A DNA stretch of 64,000 nt. Source: Myxococcales bacterium. GTDB taxonomy: Bacteria; Myxococcota_A; Polyangia; Polyangiales; Polyangiaceae. Of this stretch, positions 42,860-52,835 are shown in pieces. The stretch spans positions 124,001 through 188,000 of the forward strand of contig JADJCA010000016.1 in assembly GCA_016703425.1 (NCBI GenBank). The letters run 5' to 3'. Each line of letters starts with the position of its first letter. Position 1 is the stretch's first letter. The notes under the pieces were generated by a model. That model made no database searches. It was not told the DNA's origin and worked only from the letters and a program-made list of their open reading frames with translations. The position numbers and the translations under genes were made by a program.

Positions 42860-43870
42860 ATGGCCAAGGACGAGGCGCCCTCGGCTCCCCTTCTCGAGGT
42901 GTCGGATCTCGCGGTCAGCTTCACGACCGACGAGGGTGTGCTGCCGGCCGTGGGCGGCGTGTCCTTTGTGGTCGAGGAGGGCAAGACGCTGAGCCTGGTG
43001 GGCGAGAGCGGCTGCGGCAAGAGCGTCACGTCGCTCGCGATCTTGCGGCTCTTGCCGGAGCCGCAAGCGCGCATCGTGCGAGGCTCGGTCCGCTTTCGGG
43101 GCCGCGAGCTCTTGAGCCTCTCGGACCGAGAGATGCGCGACGTGCGCGGCAACGACATTTCGATGATCTTCCAAGAGCCCATGACGAGCTTGAATCCGGT
43201 CTATTCGATCGGTTGGCAGATCGTGGAGGCCATTCGATTGCATCGCGGCGACTCGCGGAGCGCGGCGAGGGCGCGGGCCATCGAGCTCTTACGCCTCGTC
43301 GGCATCGCCGCGCCCGAGCTCGCCGTCGACAGCTACCCGCACCAGTTCTCCGGCGGCATGCGGCAGCGCGTGATGATCGCCATGGCGCTCGCGTGCGATC
43401 CAGCGCTGCTCATCGCCGACGAGCCCACGACGGCCCTCGACGTGACGATTCAGGCGCAGATCCTCGAGCTCTTGAGGCGCCTCCAGGGCGAACGCGGCAT
43501 GAGCGTCCTCCTCATCACGCACGATCTCGGTGTCGTCGCCGAATACGCCGACCGCGTCGTCGTCATGTACGCCGGCCAGGTGGCGGAAGCGGGCCCCGTG
43601 CAGGAGCTCTTCGCGGCGCCCAAACATCCTTACACGAAGGGGCTGCTCGGCAGCTTGCCGCGCCTAGGCGCACGGCGCGGCGAACGGCTCGTCACCATCG
43701 AAGGCCTCGTGCCGGACTTGCGCCACTTGCCGCAAGGGTGCCGTTTCCAGGATCGCTGTCCCATGGTGCAGCCGCGCTGCAAAGAGAGCGAGCCGCCCCT
43801 GGTCGAGCTGGCGGGAACGGATCTCGTTACCAGCCGCCGCTCCCGCTGCCTGCGCGCGGAGGAGTTATGA
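42860..43870 (+). CDS. Oligopeptide-type ABC transporter ATP-binding protein (OppD/DppD-like)
   Basis: The 336-residue ATPase has Walker A GESGCGKS, the signature FSGGMRQRVMIAMAL, Walker B LLIADEPTTALD and switch His in LLITHDLGVVAEY. The C-terminal extension with CRFQDRCPM...C is the OppD/F-type iron-sulfur or zinc motif and marks the nickel/peptide/opine group. It overlaps its OppF-like partner by ATGA. No permease or binding-protein gene is adjacent, so the membrane partner is elsewhere or beyond this cluster. Confidence 0.93.
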   Translation: MAKDEAPSAPLLEVSDLAVSFTTDEGVLPAVGGVSFVVEEGKTLSLVGESGCGKSVTSLAILRLLPEPQARIVRGSVRFRGRELLSLSDREMRDVRGNDISMIFQEPMTSLNPVYSIGWQIVEAIRLHRGDSRSAARARAIELLRLVGIAAPELAVDSYPHQFSGGMRQRVMIAMALACDPALLIADEPTTALDVTIQAQILELLRRLQGERGMSVLLITHDLGVVAEYADRVVVMYAGQVAEAGPVQELFAAPKHPYTKGLLGSLPRLGARRGERLVTIEGLVPDLRHLPQGCRFQDRCPMVQPRCKESEPPLVELAGTDLVTSRRSRCLRAEEL

Positions 43871-44964
43871 CGACGCCCGAGACGAAGGCTGACACCTTGG
43901 CGGAGTCGGAGACGTCGGCGGGGACGCCAGCCGCGACGCCGCCCCAGACCGACCCGAAGAGCGACCTTAGCGAGGCGCCCAATCAGGCGCGAACGCTCGT
44001 GGCGGCCGAAACGCTCGGGAAGTATTTCCCCGTACGGAGCGGGTTCTTCTCTCGCAAGGTCCAATACGTGCGCGCCGTCGACGGCGTTTCGCTGCGCGTT
44101 CGGCGCGGCGAGACCGTCGGCTTGGTGGGAGAGAGCGGATGCGGCAAAAGCACGCTGGGGCGGCTTCTGATTCGACTCGTCGAGCCCACCTTCGGGCGCG
44201 TGCTGTTCGACGGCAAAGACATCCTGCCGCTCTCGCCAGCGGAAATGCGTCCGCTGCGGCGGAGGATGCAGATCATCTTCCAGGACCCCTACTCGAGCCT
44301 CAACCCCCGCATGACCGTGCGCGAGATCGTGGGCGAGGCGATCCGTATTCACAAGCTCGTGGCTTCCAAGGGCGAGGAAGAAGATCGCATCGTCGAGCTC
44401 TTGCGAAAGGTCGGTCTTCGCGGCGAGGCCATCGGCCGCTACCCGCACGAGTTCTCCGGTGGGCAGCGTCAGCGCATCGGCATCGCGCGCGCCCTGGCCG
44501 TTGAGCCCGAGTTCATCGTCTGCGACGAACCCATCAGCGCCCTCGACGTCTCGATCCAAGCGCAGATCGTGAACCTCCTCGCGGAGCTGCAGGAACAGCT
44601 CGGCCTGGCCTACCTCTTCATCTCGCACGATCTGCGCGTCGTCGAGCACGTGAGCCATCGCGTCTGCGTGATGTACCTCGGCAAGATCGTCGAGCAGGCG
44701 TCGCGCGAGGCTCTCTACGAATCGTCGCGCCATCCCTACACGCGCGCGCTCCTTAGCGCGGCGCCGGAGCCCGATCGCGACAAGCGCCGACTTCGCATCC
44801 TGCTCGAAGGCGACACGCCGTCGCCCATCGATCCGCCCACGGGCTGCGCTTTTCACCCGCGCTGTCCCCGCGTGATACCGGGCCGCTGCGACAAGGAGAC
44901 GCCTCCCCTCGAGTCCGTGGGCAACGACGGCAAACACAAGGTCGCCTGCTACAACCCGATGTGA
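43867..44964 (+). CDS. Oligopeptide-type ABC transporter ATP-binding protein (OppF/DppF-like)
   Basis: The 365-residue protein begins with an acidic, Thr/Ala/Pro-rich leader of ~45 residues not typical of OppF. It then has TLGKYFPVRSGFF, Walker A GESGCGKST, Q-loop IIFQDPYSSLNPRMTV, signature FSGGQRQRIGIARAL, Walker B IVCDEPISALD and FISHDLRVVEHV. The C-terminal CAFHPRCPR...C segment matches OppF. ATG 43867 overlaps the OppD-like stop by ATGA. Confidence 0.93.
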   Translation: MTTPETKADTLAESETSAGTPAATPPQTDPKSDLSEAPNQARTLVAAETLGKYFPVRSGFFSRKVQYVRAVDGVSLRVRRGETVGLVGESGCGKSTLGRLLIRLVEPTFGRVLFDGKDILPLSPAEMRPLRRRMQIIFQDPYSSLNPRMTVREIVGEAIRIHKLVASKGEEEDRIVELLRKVGLRGEAIGRYPHEFSGGQRQRIGIARALAVEPEFIVCDEPISALDVSIQAQIVNLLAELQEQLGLAYLFISHDLRVVEHVSHRVCVMYLGKIVEQASREALYESSRHPYTRALLSAAPEPDRDKRRLRILLEGDTPSPIDPPTGCAFHPRCPRVIPGRCDKETPPLESVGNDGKHKVACYNPM

Positions 44965-45063
44965 CGACGGGCGTGACGGCCCGCGTGGAGGGCGAGACCG
45001 CGCGCAGGGCGGCGACGAAACCCCATGTAAGAACGCGTGACGTTCCTGTAGCGTAAGGCCAAG

Positions 45064-46353
45064 GTGGACCTGCCCGACACCATCGGTCGCTACGAAGTCG
45101 AGGAGCTGCTCGGTCAGGGCGGCATGGGCCGCGTCCTCCTAGCTCGCGACCCCGTGCTTGGGCGCCGCGTCGCCATCAAGATTATGCGCGACGACCTCGG
45201 CATTCCGCCGGAGGTCAAGGACGCAGTCGTGGCCCGCATGCGCCAGGAGGCGCGGGCCGCCGCGGCAGTCAGTCACCCGAACCTCGTGACGCTCCACGAC
45301 ATGGGCGAAGAGGAACCCGTCGGGCTCTACCTCGTGCTGGAGTACGTCGAGGGCCCGACCTTGCGGCAGGCGCTCGAGGAGGCGTCGCCGGACAACAAGA
45401 CGCCGAGCCTGCGCTTGCGGCTTGGCGCCAGCGGCGAAGACGTGCCCGAAGCGGGCGCCCTCGCGCCCGGCGAGGTCGTTCGCATCGCGCGGGAAGTCGC
45501 CGGTGCCCTCGACCGAGCCCACGCGGCGGGGGTCATTCACCGCGACGTGAAGCCAGACAACATTTTGCTCTCGCCGACGGGCGCCAAGATCACCGACTTC
45601 GGCATCGCCCGAGTGCCTGACTCCACGCTCACGCTCCAGAGCACGGTCATGGGAACGCCCGCGTACAGCGCGCCCGAGTCGCTCTCGGCCGGTGACTTCA
45701 GCAAGCGCTCCGATCAGTTTTCCCTGGCGTGCACGCTCTATGAAGCACTCACGGGCCGGCGCGCCTTCCCTGGTGATGAACCTTTGGCAGTCGCCACCAA
45801 GGTCGCGACGGAAGATCCGGCGCCCATTCGCAGCGTCGGCGGCACGCTCGACCGCGCCTCGCAGGTCCTCTTGCGCGGCATGGCGAAGGATCCGGCGCGC
45901 CGCTACGGCACGGCCGCCGAGCTTGCGGAAGCGCTCGCCGACGCGCTCGCGCCGGTGGTCGTCGCTCATCGGGCCGAACCGCCTGCCGCTATCACGACGC
46001 CGCAGAGCGCCGTGCATGTGCTTACCGCCGGCCGCCGGCGACGCTCAGGCCTGACCACGCTCGCGGCCTTCGTCTTTGGCGGCCTGACGGCCATCGGCGC
46101 ATGGTTTCTCGTGCAGGCGCCGGGCCATCGAGAGCGGGCGGCGCCGGAGCTCGCGAGAGCCGAGGTCCCCTCGCCGTCAACGGCCAGCGCCATCGTCGAC
46201 GCGGCGCCCGTTGTGGCGACGGCACCGAAGCCGAGCGCGTCTGTGCGGCCGCCGCGGCCGCGTGTCGCGCCGCCCCCCGAGCTCGTGCAGCTCGCAAAGG
46301 GAGACGCCGGCACCCCCAACGGCACCGACGAGGAAGACTCAGGCCCGTACTAG
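45064..46353 (+). CDS. Ser/Thr protein kinase with one C-terminal membrane segment
   Basis: The 429-residue PknB-type kinase has GQGGMG (18-23), K39, HRDVKPDN (159-166), DFG (178-180) and APE in YSAPESL. All catalytic residues are present. A single membrane segment (about 330-352) follows, then a Pro/Ala-rich exported tail without a recognised sensor. GTG 45064 has AAGG six bases upstream. It is probably a membrane signalling kinase; no phosphatase or regulator is adjacent. It ends beside a set of strong hairpins. Confidence 0.92.
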   Translation: MDLPDTIGRYEVEELLGQGGMGRVLLARDPVLGRRVAIKIMRDDLGIPPEVKDAVVARMRQEARAAAAVSHPNLVTLHDMGEEEPVGLYLVLEYVEGPTLRQALEEASPDNKTPSLRLRLGASGEDVPEAGALAPGEVVRIAREVAGALDRAHAAGVIHRDVKPDNILLSPTGAKITDFGIARVPDSTLTLQSTVMGTPAYSAPESLSAGDFSKRSDQFSLACTLYEALTGRRAFPGDEPLAVATKVATEDPAPIRSVGGTLDRASQVLLRGMAKDPARRYGTAAELAEALADALAPVVVAHRAEPPAAITTPQSAVHVLTAGRRRRSGLTTLAAFVFGGLTAIGAWFLVQAPGHRERAAPELARAEVPSPSTASAIVDAAPVVATAPKPSASVRPPRPRVAPPPELVQLAKGDAGTPNGTDEEDSGPY

Positions 46354-46387
46354 TACCTCGACCCATTGATTTTGATGGGTCGAGTAC
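46353..46387. terminator. Hairpin after the kinase gene
   Basis: CTCGACCCAT (46357-46366) and ATGGGTCGAG (46375-46384) form a perfect 10-bp stem with an 8-nt loop TGATTTTG. GTA/TAC extends it with one bulged C. It begins at the last base of the kinase stop codon. No U-tract follows, so it may be a factor-assisted terminator or an mRNA-stabilising stem. Confidence 0.5.
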
Positions 46388-46431
46388 GGCAAACGAGAAC
46401 GAAACTCCCAGACACAAACCCGTGGAAACGA

Positions 46432-46480
46432 GGCAGGTTCGAGTTGGCCCCTCGCTCGTCGGGGGCCCCTCGAACCTGCC
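46432..46480. terminator. Long compound hairpin in the convergent gap
   Basis: Outer arms GGCAGGTTCGAG (46432-46443) and CTCGAACCTGCC (46469-46480) are perfect inverted copies. An inner stem GGCCCC (46446-46451) / GGGGCC (46462-46467) stacks inside. The 49-nt stem-loop sits between the convergent kinase and lipoprotein genes and may terminate both, or be a small mobile palindrome. Confidence 0.45.
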
Positions 46481-46617
46481 GCTTTCACAGTGTCGGGGTA
46501 CTAGGTGCCACCACGCGGGCACTTCCTTCCCGGTCGCTTCCGCGCGGCCCCTTGCGGGCGTCGCGGAGCACCCGCCGGAGGCGTTGGTGCGGCCAGGGGA
46601 GGCTCGCCTGCGCTGCG

Positions 46618-46634
46618 GGGGCCGGCTAGGCCCC
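46618..46634. terminator. Short GC hairpin next to the lipoprotein stop
   Basis: GGGGCC (46618-46623) and GGCCCC (46629-46634) pair around GGCTA. It lies 7 bp beyond the stop codon of the minus-strand lipoprotein gene, a natural terminator position, though no T-run is seen. Confidence 0.35.
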
Positions 46635-46640
46635 ACCAAA

Positions 46641-47480
46641 CTAGAGCGTGCAGAACAATTTTGCGACGGTGCGCGCGTTGTCGAGGAACGTGTTGCCAGC
46701 AGCGCACGAGGCGGCTGCCCCGCCCGCTTGGAGCAGCGGGTCGGCGCATGCCGCGTCGCTCGTGTATGTGGAGCACGGGCTGCTCTCCGAATCGGCGACA
46801 CATTGGTCGTATTCCGCCGCCGCCGCGGAGCTCGTGGTCGGGTCGGTGCACGAGGCGCACGCCGCTGCCGTGCAGCCTTGGTACGCCTGCACCTTCGCGC
46901 CGCAGCCGGTAGCGGTGGTGTTGCCGCTCAGCGCCGCGATGCAACCGGCCACGTTGATGCGACCCGACGTGCCATCGAGGATGATGGGGCCTAGCTGCGC
47001 GCTCGTCGCGTCGGTCAAGACGCACTTCACACAGGCGTCGTTGGCTGTATTCTGCATGAACGTGTCGCAGGTCGTCTGGTTGACCGTCGAGTCGAAGGTG
47101 CAGTCGACGACGAGTTGCGCGTTGGTCGCCGTGCAGGCGTTGGTGTGGAGCGCTTTGGGCGCCTTCCACACGGGCGCGAAGCCGGCGATGGAGCCGGGCG
47201 CGCACACGGCCAGCGGAGGAGCCGAGTCCTTCTTGCCCGAGTCCTTCTTGCCCGCGTCGAGCTCCGGCGGCGGATCCTCGGGGTCCTCGATGGCCGCGTC
47301 CTTCTTGCCGGAGTCCTTCTTCGATGTGCCCCCGTCCGACGAAACGAGAATGCTCCCAGGTCCGCCGTCGCCGCCAGCGTCGGGAAAAAAGCCGCCCGCG
47401 CTGACGGTGCAGCCGCCGGCGAAGATGAGGCCAAGGAGCGTGAAGGAGCGCGACCGGACTTCGGACAAGGAACGACTCAT
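46641..47480 (-). CDS. Cys-rich lipoprotein with DSGKKD repeats
   Basis: The 279-residue product has a lipobox LIFAGGC (Cys about 24), a Gly/Asp linker, and four DSGKKD-type repeats (about 50-90) that give a flexible charged stalk. The globular C-terminal part has about 14 cysteines, including CTFDS...TTCDTF, CVKCVL and CTAAACASC, likely disulfide-bonded. This stalk-plus-Cys-domain layout is common among myxobacterial surface lipoproteins. Function unknown. Confidence 0.75.
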   Translation of the reverse strand: MSRSLSEVRSRSFTLLGLIFAGGCTVSAGGFFPDAGGDGGPGSILVSSDGGTSKKDSGKKDAAIEDPEDPPPELDAGKKDSGKKDSAPPLAVCAPGSIAGFAPVWKAPKALHTNACTATNAQLVVDCTFDSTVNQTTCDTFMQNTANDACVKCVLTDATSAQLGPIILDGTSGRINVAGCIAALSGNTTATGCGAKVQAYQGCTAAACASCTDPTTSSAAAAEYDQCVADSESSPCSTYTSDAACADPLLQAGGAAASCAAGNTFLDNARTVAKLFCTL

Positions 47481-47725
47481 GGGGATGCCTCCTCGCGGGC
47501 GCGGCCGGGCCGCACGCGCGAAAACAAGCGCGCGCCTTGCAGACGCGCAGGCCCAGGTCCCTGGGAGCGAGCGTCAGCGTGGAGCGCAGCGGAGTGGGCG
47601 GGCGGACCCGCATGACGACCTCGCGTCGTCGCCCCATGGACGGGCGCCCGCCACAACGTATGCAACCGGCGGCTCGAAAGTCCTTACGACGGCTTAGGTG
47701 AGCCGCTGCCGGCGGAAAAATGCGC

Positions 47726-48166
47726 TCACGCCGACGCGTAGGCGACGGCCGTGACGCGGAGATCGGCGCCGTGAGCCTCGACCGACACGAGGCCGAGGCC
47801 GTCGCCCGCGAGAAGGAGGACCTTGGTCTCCCGTGGCCCTTGGGACGCCTCGAGCCATTTTCGCTGGTGCGGCGGGAGCTCGGGGAACTGCCGCGCGAGC
47901 TCGGCCCCCGGCACGCCCAGGACGCCGGTACCGCCGCGGCGCATCTCGAAACCGAACTTCTGACACAAGCGAACGCTGGCCTCACTCGCGTCGACGAAGA
48001 GGCACGCGACCATCGCGTCGTCGTTGGAGCGAACGGCAATCAGGTGCGCGGCCTGCGCGTCGACGAGGCTCTCGACGATTTCAACGGAGCGCGAAGGCTC
48101 AAGCGGCGTCCGGACCCCAAAGCGCTCGCGGAGGGACTTTCCGATCATCGCCCCCCAATGTGCCAC
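47726..48166 (-). CDS. Hypothetical protein, 146 residues
   Basis: The product is soluble, with alternating helices and strands: SVEIVESLVDAQAAHLIAV, RLCQKFGFEMRRGGTGVLG and VLLLAGDGLGLVSVEA. It has no recognisable motif or signal. Start choice (MAHWGAM) is uncertain; an ATG six codons in is equally possible. It is transcribed divergently from the E1 alpha gene with an 88-bp gap. Confidence 0.6.
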   Translation of the reverse strand: MAHWGAMIGKSLRERFGVRTPLEPSRSVEIVESLVDAQAAHLIAVRSNDDAMVACLFVDASEASVRLCQKFGFEMRRGGTGVLGVPGAELARQFPELPPHQRKWLEASQGPRETKVLLLAGDGLGLVSVEAHGADLRVTAVAYASA

Positions 48167-48254
48167 TGGCCGTGGCGCCTTTCCATCGTTCCAGACCCGG
48201 CAAGTCCATTGCCGAGTTCATCGCGGCGGTCGCTTGCGATATCCTCCTCGGCCC

Positions 48255-49280
<1,026 letters not shown>

Positions 49281-49290
49281 GGAGACACGC

Positions 49291-50280
49291 ATGAGAGAGC
49301 TTAGATTTCGCGAAGCCTTGCGAGAGGCCATGGCCGAAGAGATGGAGAAGGACGATCGCGTCTTTCTCATGGGCGAAGAGGTCGGCCACTACCAGGGCGC
49401 CTACAAAGTCTCCGAGGGCCTCTTGGAGCGCTTTGGTCCGCGCCGCGTCATCGATACGCCGATCGCCGAAGGCGGCTTCGCCGGTGTCGGCATCGGAGCC
49501 GCCATGGTCGGCCTCCGGCCCATCATCGAGTTTATGACCTGGAATTTCTCGGCCATCGCCTTCGATCAGATCTTGAACAACGCCGCCAAGATCCGGCAGA
49601 TGTCTGGCGGCCAGTTCAATTGCCCCATCGTGTTCCGCGGGCCCACCGCGAGCGCGCCCCAGGTCGGCCGTCAGCACAGCCAAGCGCTGGAGCACTTCTA
49701 CACGCACGTGCCAGGCCTCAAGGTCATCGCGCCAGCGTTTCCCGCGGACGCGAAGGGCCTGATGAAGGCCGCCATTCGCGACGACAACCCGGTGCTCGTG
49801 ATGGAGTCGGAGACGCTCTATTCGTTGAAGGGCGCCGTCCCCGACGACCAAGACGCGCTGCCGCTCGGCGTCGCGAACGTCGTGCGACAAGGCCGCGACG
49901 TCACGATCCTGACCTACTCGCGCATGACCCATGTCTCGCTCGAGGCGGCGGCGCTCTTGGAGAAGGAGGGAATCTCGGTCGAGGTCGTCGACCTTCGCTC
50001 GCTCCGCCCCCTCGACGAGGGGACCATCGTGCAGTCGGTGGAGAAGACCCATCGCTGCGTGGTGGTTCACGAGGGCTGGCCCTACGGTGGCGTCGGCGCT
50101 GAGCTCGTCGACCGCGTGCAACGGCTCGCCTTCGACGCCCTCGACGCCCCCGTCTTGCGGGTCGCAACGCTCGACGTGCCGATGCCCTACAACAAGGACC
50201 TCGAGCAACTCTGCATGCCGCAACCGGCGCGCGTCGCCGATGCCGTGAGGCGCGTCGTCCGCCGCGGCCTCCCCTCCTGA
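49291..50280 (+). CDS. pdhB: Pyruvate dehydrogenase-type E1 component, beta subunit
   Basis: The 329-residue product starts MRELRFREALREAMAEEM after a GGAG site and contains MGEEVGHYQGAYKVSEGL, DTPIAEGGFAGVGIGAAM, GGQFNCPIVFRGPTA, and VVVHEGWPYGGVGAEL near the C-terminus. These match PdhB, the TPP-binding partner of E1 alpha. It lies 10 nt downstream of pdhA and 33 nt upstream of the E2 gene. Confidence 0.93.
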   Translation: MRELRFREALREAMAEEMEKDDRVFLMGEEVGHYQGAYKVSEGLLERFGPRRVIDTPIAEGGFAGVGIGAAMVGLRPIIEFMTWNFSAIAFDQILNNAAKIRQMSGGQFNCPIVFRGPTASAPQVGRQHSQALEHFYTHVPGLKVIAPAFPADAKGLMKAAIRDDNPVLVMESETLYSLKGAVPDDQDALPLGVANVVRQGRDVTILTYSRMTHVSLEAAALLEKEGISVEVVDLRSLRPLDEGTIVQSVEKTHRCVVVHEGWPYGGVGAELVDRVQRLAFDALDAPVLRVATLDVPMPYNKDLEQLCMPQPARVADAVRRVVRRGLPS

Positions 50281-50313
50281 GCGACCGCCTCATTTTTCGA
50301 ACGGAACGTCCCC

Positions 50314-51708
50314 ATGGCCAAGATCGTCGACATGCCCAAGCTCTCCCCGACCATGGAGGAGGGCCTGCTCGCCACGTGGCACAAGAAGGAGGGTGACGCC
50401 GTCGCCATCGACGACCTCCTCGCCGAGGTCGAGACCGACAAGGCGACGATGGAGTTTCGCTCCTTCGACAAGGGCACGTTGCTCAAGATCCTCGTCCCCG
50501 CCGGCTCGCAGGTGAAGCTCGGCCAACCGGTGGCCATCGTCGGCGCGGCCGGCGAAGACGTGTCCGCGCTCGCCGCCAAGGCGATGAGCCACGCGACGCC
50601 GGCGGCGCCCGCGCCAGCCCCTTCGCCTGTCGTTGCCGCTCCGGCACCAGAGGCCGCTCCGATGACCGCCGCGCCAGCGACCACGAGCGCGAGCACGCCG
50701 CGCGTCGTAACCACGGGCAACATCCTCGATCGCACCTCGCGCGAACCGCAGCGCGCGCCCCACGCGTCGCAGGGCGCCGGCGATGGCGGTCGTGGCCTCG
50801 CCTCGCCCTACATTCGCAAGGCGGCGCGCGAGCGAGGCATCGACCTCACGGGCAAGACGGGCACGGGCCCCGGTGGCCGCATCGCGCTCCAAGACCTCGA
50901 CGCACTGGCCACGGCCCCGCGCGGGGCGAGCCAGGCCCTCGCCGTCGCCGGCGATGCGCGCTTGGCCGTCTCGGCGCTTGCGGCGCCGGAGGCGCGCCCG
51001 CTGTCGATGATGCGCAAGACCATCGCGCGGCGGTTGACGGAGGCAAAGCAGACCGTTCCCCACTTCTACTTGACCATCGACGTGGCAGCGGGGCGCTTCG
51101 CGGCGCTGCGCGACGAGGTCAATCGAGAGCTCGCGGCGAGCGGCGCCTCCTCGCTCGGCGCGCCGGAAGGCGACAAGCCGCTCAAGGTGAGCCTCAACGA
51201 CCTGCTCATCAAGGCCTGCGCCGTGGCTCTCACGCGTGTGCCCGAGTGCAACGCGACGTTCTCGCCGGAGGCGCTCTTGATTCACCGACGCGTCGACATC
51301 TCCGTCGCCGTCGCCGTCCCCGACGGCCTCGTCACGCCGGTCGTTCGCGACGCCGACAAGAAGAGCCTCGTCGCGGTGGCTCGCGAGGTCCGTGAGCTCG
51401 CGGGCCGGGCCCGCGCGAAGAAGCTCAAGCCGGAGGAGATGTCTGACGGAACCTTCTCCATCTCGAACCTCGGGATGTTCGGCATCGACGAGTTCTCCGC
51501 CGTCATCAACCCGCCGGAAGGAGCCATCCTCGCCGTCGGTCAGGTGCGCGAGGAGCCCGTCGTCGAGGGCGGCGTCGTCACCGTTGGCAAGCGAATGGGC
51601 ATGACGCTCTCCTGCGATCACCGTGTCATCGACGGAGCCGTCGGCGCGGCGTTCTTGGCCGAGCTCCGCGCGCTCATCGAGCATCCCATGCGCGTCCTCG
51701 TCGGCTGA
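50314..51708 (+). CDS. pdhC: Dihydrolipoamide acetyltransferase (E2)
   Basis: The 464-residue E2 has three parts: a lipoyl domain (1-78, lipoylated K43 in ETDKATMEF), a Pro/Ala linker and peripheral-subunit-binding domain (about 160-200, SPYIRKAARERGIDL), and the catalytic core with the CoA-acetyl motif DHRVIDGAVG near the C-terminus. It forms the core of the complex and passes acetyl groups to CoA. No E3 gene is adjacent, so lipoamide dehydrogenase is encoded elsewhere. It ends in a TGATG overlap with an exported FGE-fold protein. Confidence 0.94.
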   Translation: MAKIVDMPKLSPTMEEGLLATWHKKEGDAVAIDDLLAEVETDKATMEFRSFDKGTLLKILVPAGSQVKLGQPVAIVGAAGEDVSALAAKAMSHATPAAPAPAPSPVVAAPAPEAAPMTAAPATTSASTPRVVTTGNILDRTSREPQRAPHASQGAGDGGRGLASPYIRKAARERGIDLTGKTGTGPGGRIALQDLDALATAPRGASQALAVAGDARLAVSALAAPEARPLSMMRKTIARRLTEAKQTVPHFYLTIDVAAGRFAALRDEVNRELAASGASSLGAPEGDKPLKVSLNDLLIKACAVALTRVPECNATFSPEALLIHRRVDISVAVAVPDGLVTPVVRDADKKSLVAVAREVRELAGRARAKKLKPEEMSDGTFSISNLGMFGIDEFSAVINPPEGAILAVGQVREEPVVEGGVVTVGKRMGMTLSCDHRVIDGAVGAAFLAELRALIEHPMRVLVG

Positions 51709-52673
51709 TGCGGGGCGCGTGGCCCGTGGCCGTCGCCGCGCTCGCGGTGGCCTGCAGCGCGCCCACGCAAAGACCGCCGCGCAGCTCGGTGCCGCTCATC
51801 GAGTGGAAGCCGACGCCAACGGAGCGCGCGGGCACCATCGCGCTCGCGGCGCCGGGCCCGGACCGGGTGGCGCTCCCCGGCGCGACGTTCACCATGGGCT
51901 CAACGGAGGCCGACCTCAAGGCGGCGGTGCTCTTGTGTCGTCGCGAGCCGGCGCCAGAGTATTGCGACACGAGCGATCTCGCGATGGCGCTGAACCGCTA
52001 CATCCCGACGCTGCTGAGGCTCGAACTCCACGCGCACACTGTGACGCTCTCGCCATTCGCCATCGATCGCGTCGAGGTATCGGTCGCCGCCTACGAGCGT
52101 TGCGTTGTGGTGGGGGCCTGCGCGCGGCCGGACTTTCGCCCGGGCGACCGACGCTACGACGCGCCAGAGCTGCCCGTCACGCACGTGCTTTGGCAGGACG
52201 CGGCGGCGTATTGCGCGTGGCAAGGCGGGCGCCTCCCGCGAGAGGCCGAGTGGGAGTACGCGGCGCGCGGCAAGGCGGGGCGCGCCTTCCCGTGGGGCTA
52301 CCAGTACGCGCCGCGGCGCGCGAACCACGGCGTCTTGTCAACGCTGCCAGGCGCGCCCGACGAGACCGATGGCGCCGCGGGCCTCGCCCCCGTGGAGTCG
52401 TACGCCGATGGCGCGACGCCGGAGGGCATCAAGAACCTCGCGGGAAACGTCGCTGAATGGGTGAGCGATCTCGTCGATCGGAACATGGATGGCACGGTTG
52501 GCTACGACAAGGGCTCGGTGACGAACCCGCAAGGCGCGCAGTCCGGCGAACACCTGACGCGCGGCGGCTCCTTTCGCACGGGCGCGATCTTTCTGCGCGC
52601 CGCGATGCGCTCGGTGCGACCAGGACAGCCCTACGCCGACGACATCGGCTTTCGCTGCGCCTACGACCGGTGA
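51708..52673 (+). CDS. FGE-fold lipoprotein (SUMF1 domain, catalytic Cys absent)
   Basis: The 321-residue product has a lipobox LAVAC (Cys about 16) and then the formylglycine-generating-enzyme fold: GATFTMGST, PVTHVLWQDAAAYCAWQGGRLPREAEWEYAARG, NLAGNVAEWVSD and LTRGGSFRTGAIFLRAAMR. True FGEs have redox cysteines in the GGSxxC...C region; here that block has none, so it is probably a structural or binding FGE-like domain. The TGATG overlap with E2 couples translation to a cytoplasmic enzyme gene, which is odd for an exported lipoprotein. Confidence 0.85.
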   Translation: MRGAWPVAVAALAVACSAPTQRPPRSSVPLIEWKPTPTERAGTIALAAPGPDRVALPGATFTMGSTEADLKAAVLLCRREPAPEYCDTSDLAMALNRYIPTLLRLELHAHTVTLSPFAIDRVEVSVAAYERCVVVGACARPDFRPGDRRYDAPELPVTHVLWQDAAAYCAWQGGRLPREAEWEYAARGKAGRAFPWGYQYAPRRANHGVLSTLPGAPDETDGAAGLAPVESYADGATPEGIKNLAGNVAEWVSDLVDRNMDGTVGYDKGSVTNPQGAQSGEHLTRGGSFRTGAIFLRAAMRSVRPGQPYADDIGFRCAYDR

Positions 52674-52835
52674 AGGCGGCCTCAACGGAAGGGCGTCGAG
52701 GCTGACGGCGTCGCCGCTGCGATCAGCGGGGGCGATCTCCGCGATCACTCCACCCGCGGGGAGTGGCGAATCGCTCGACGGAATTCGTTCTCGCGCCTGG
52801 CATAGACCTCGCAGCGTGGCGTCGCGAGGTGTCTT

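Noticed and set aside
46501..48039. 512-codon minus-strand ORF across the lipoprotein and the 47.7-kb gene
   Set aside because: Out of frame with the lipoprotein that has a lipobox and Cys pattern; Arg/Ser/Pro-rich shadow.
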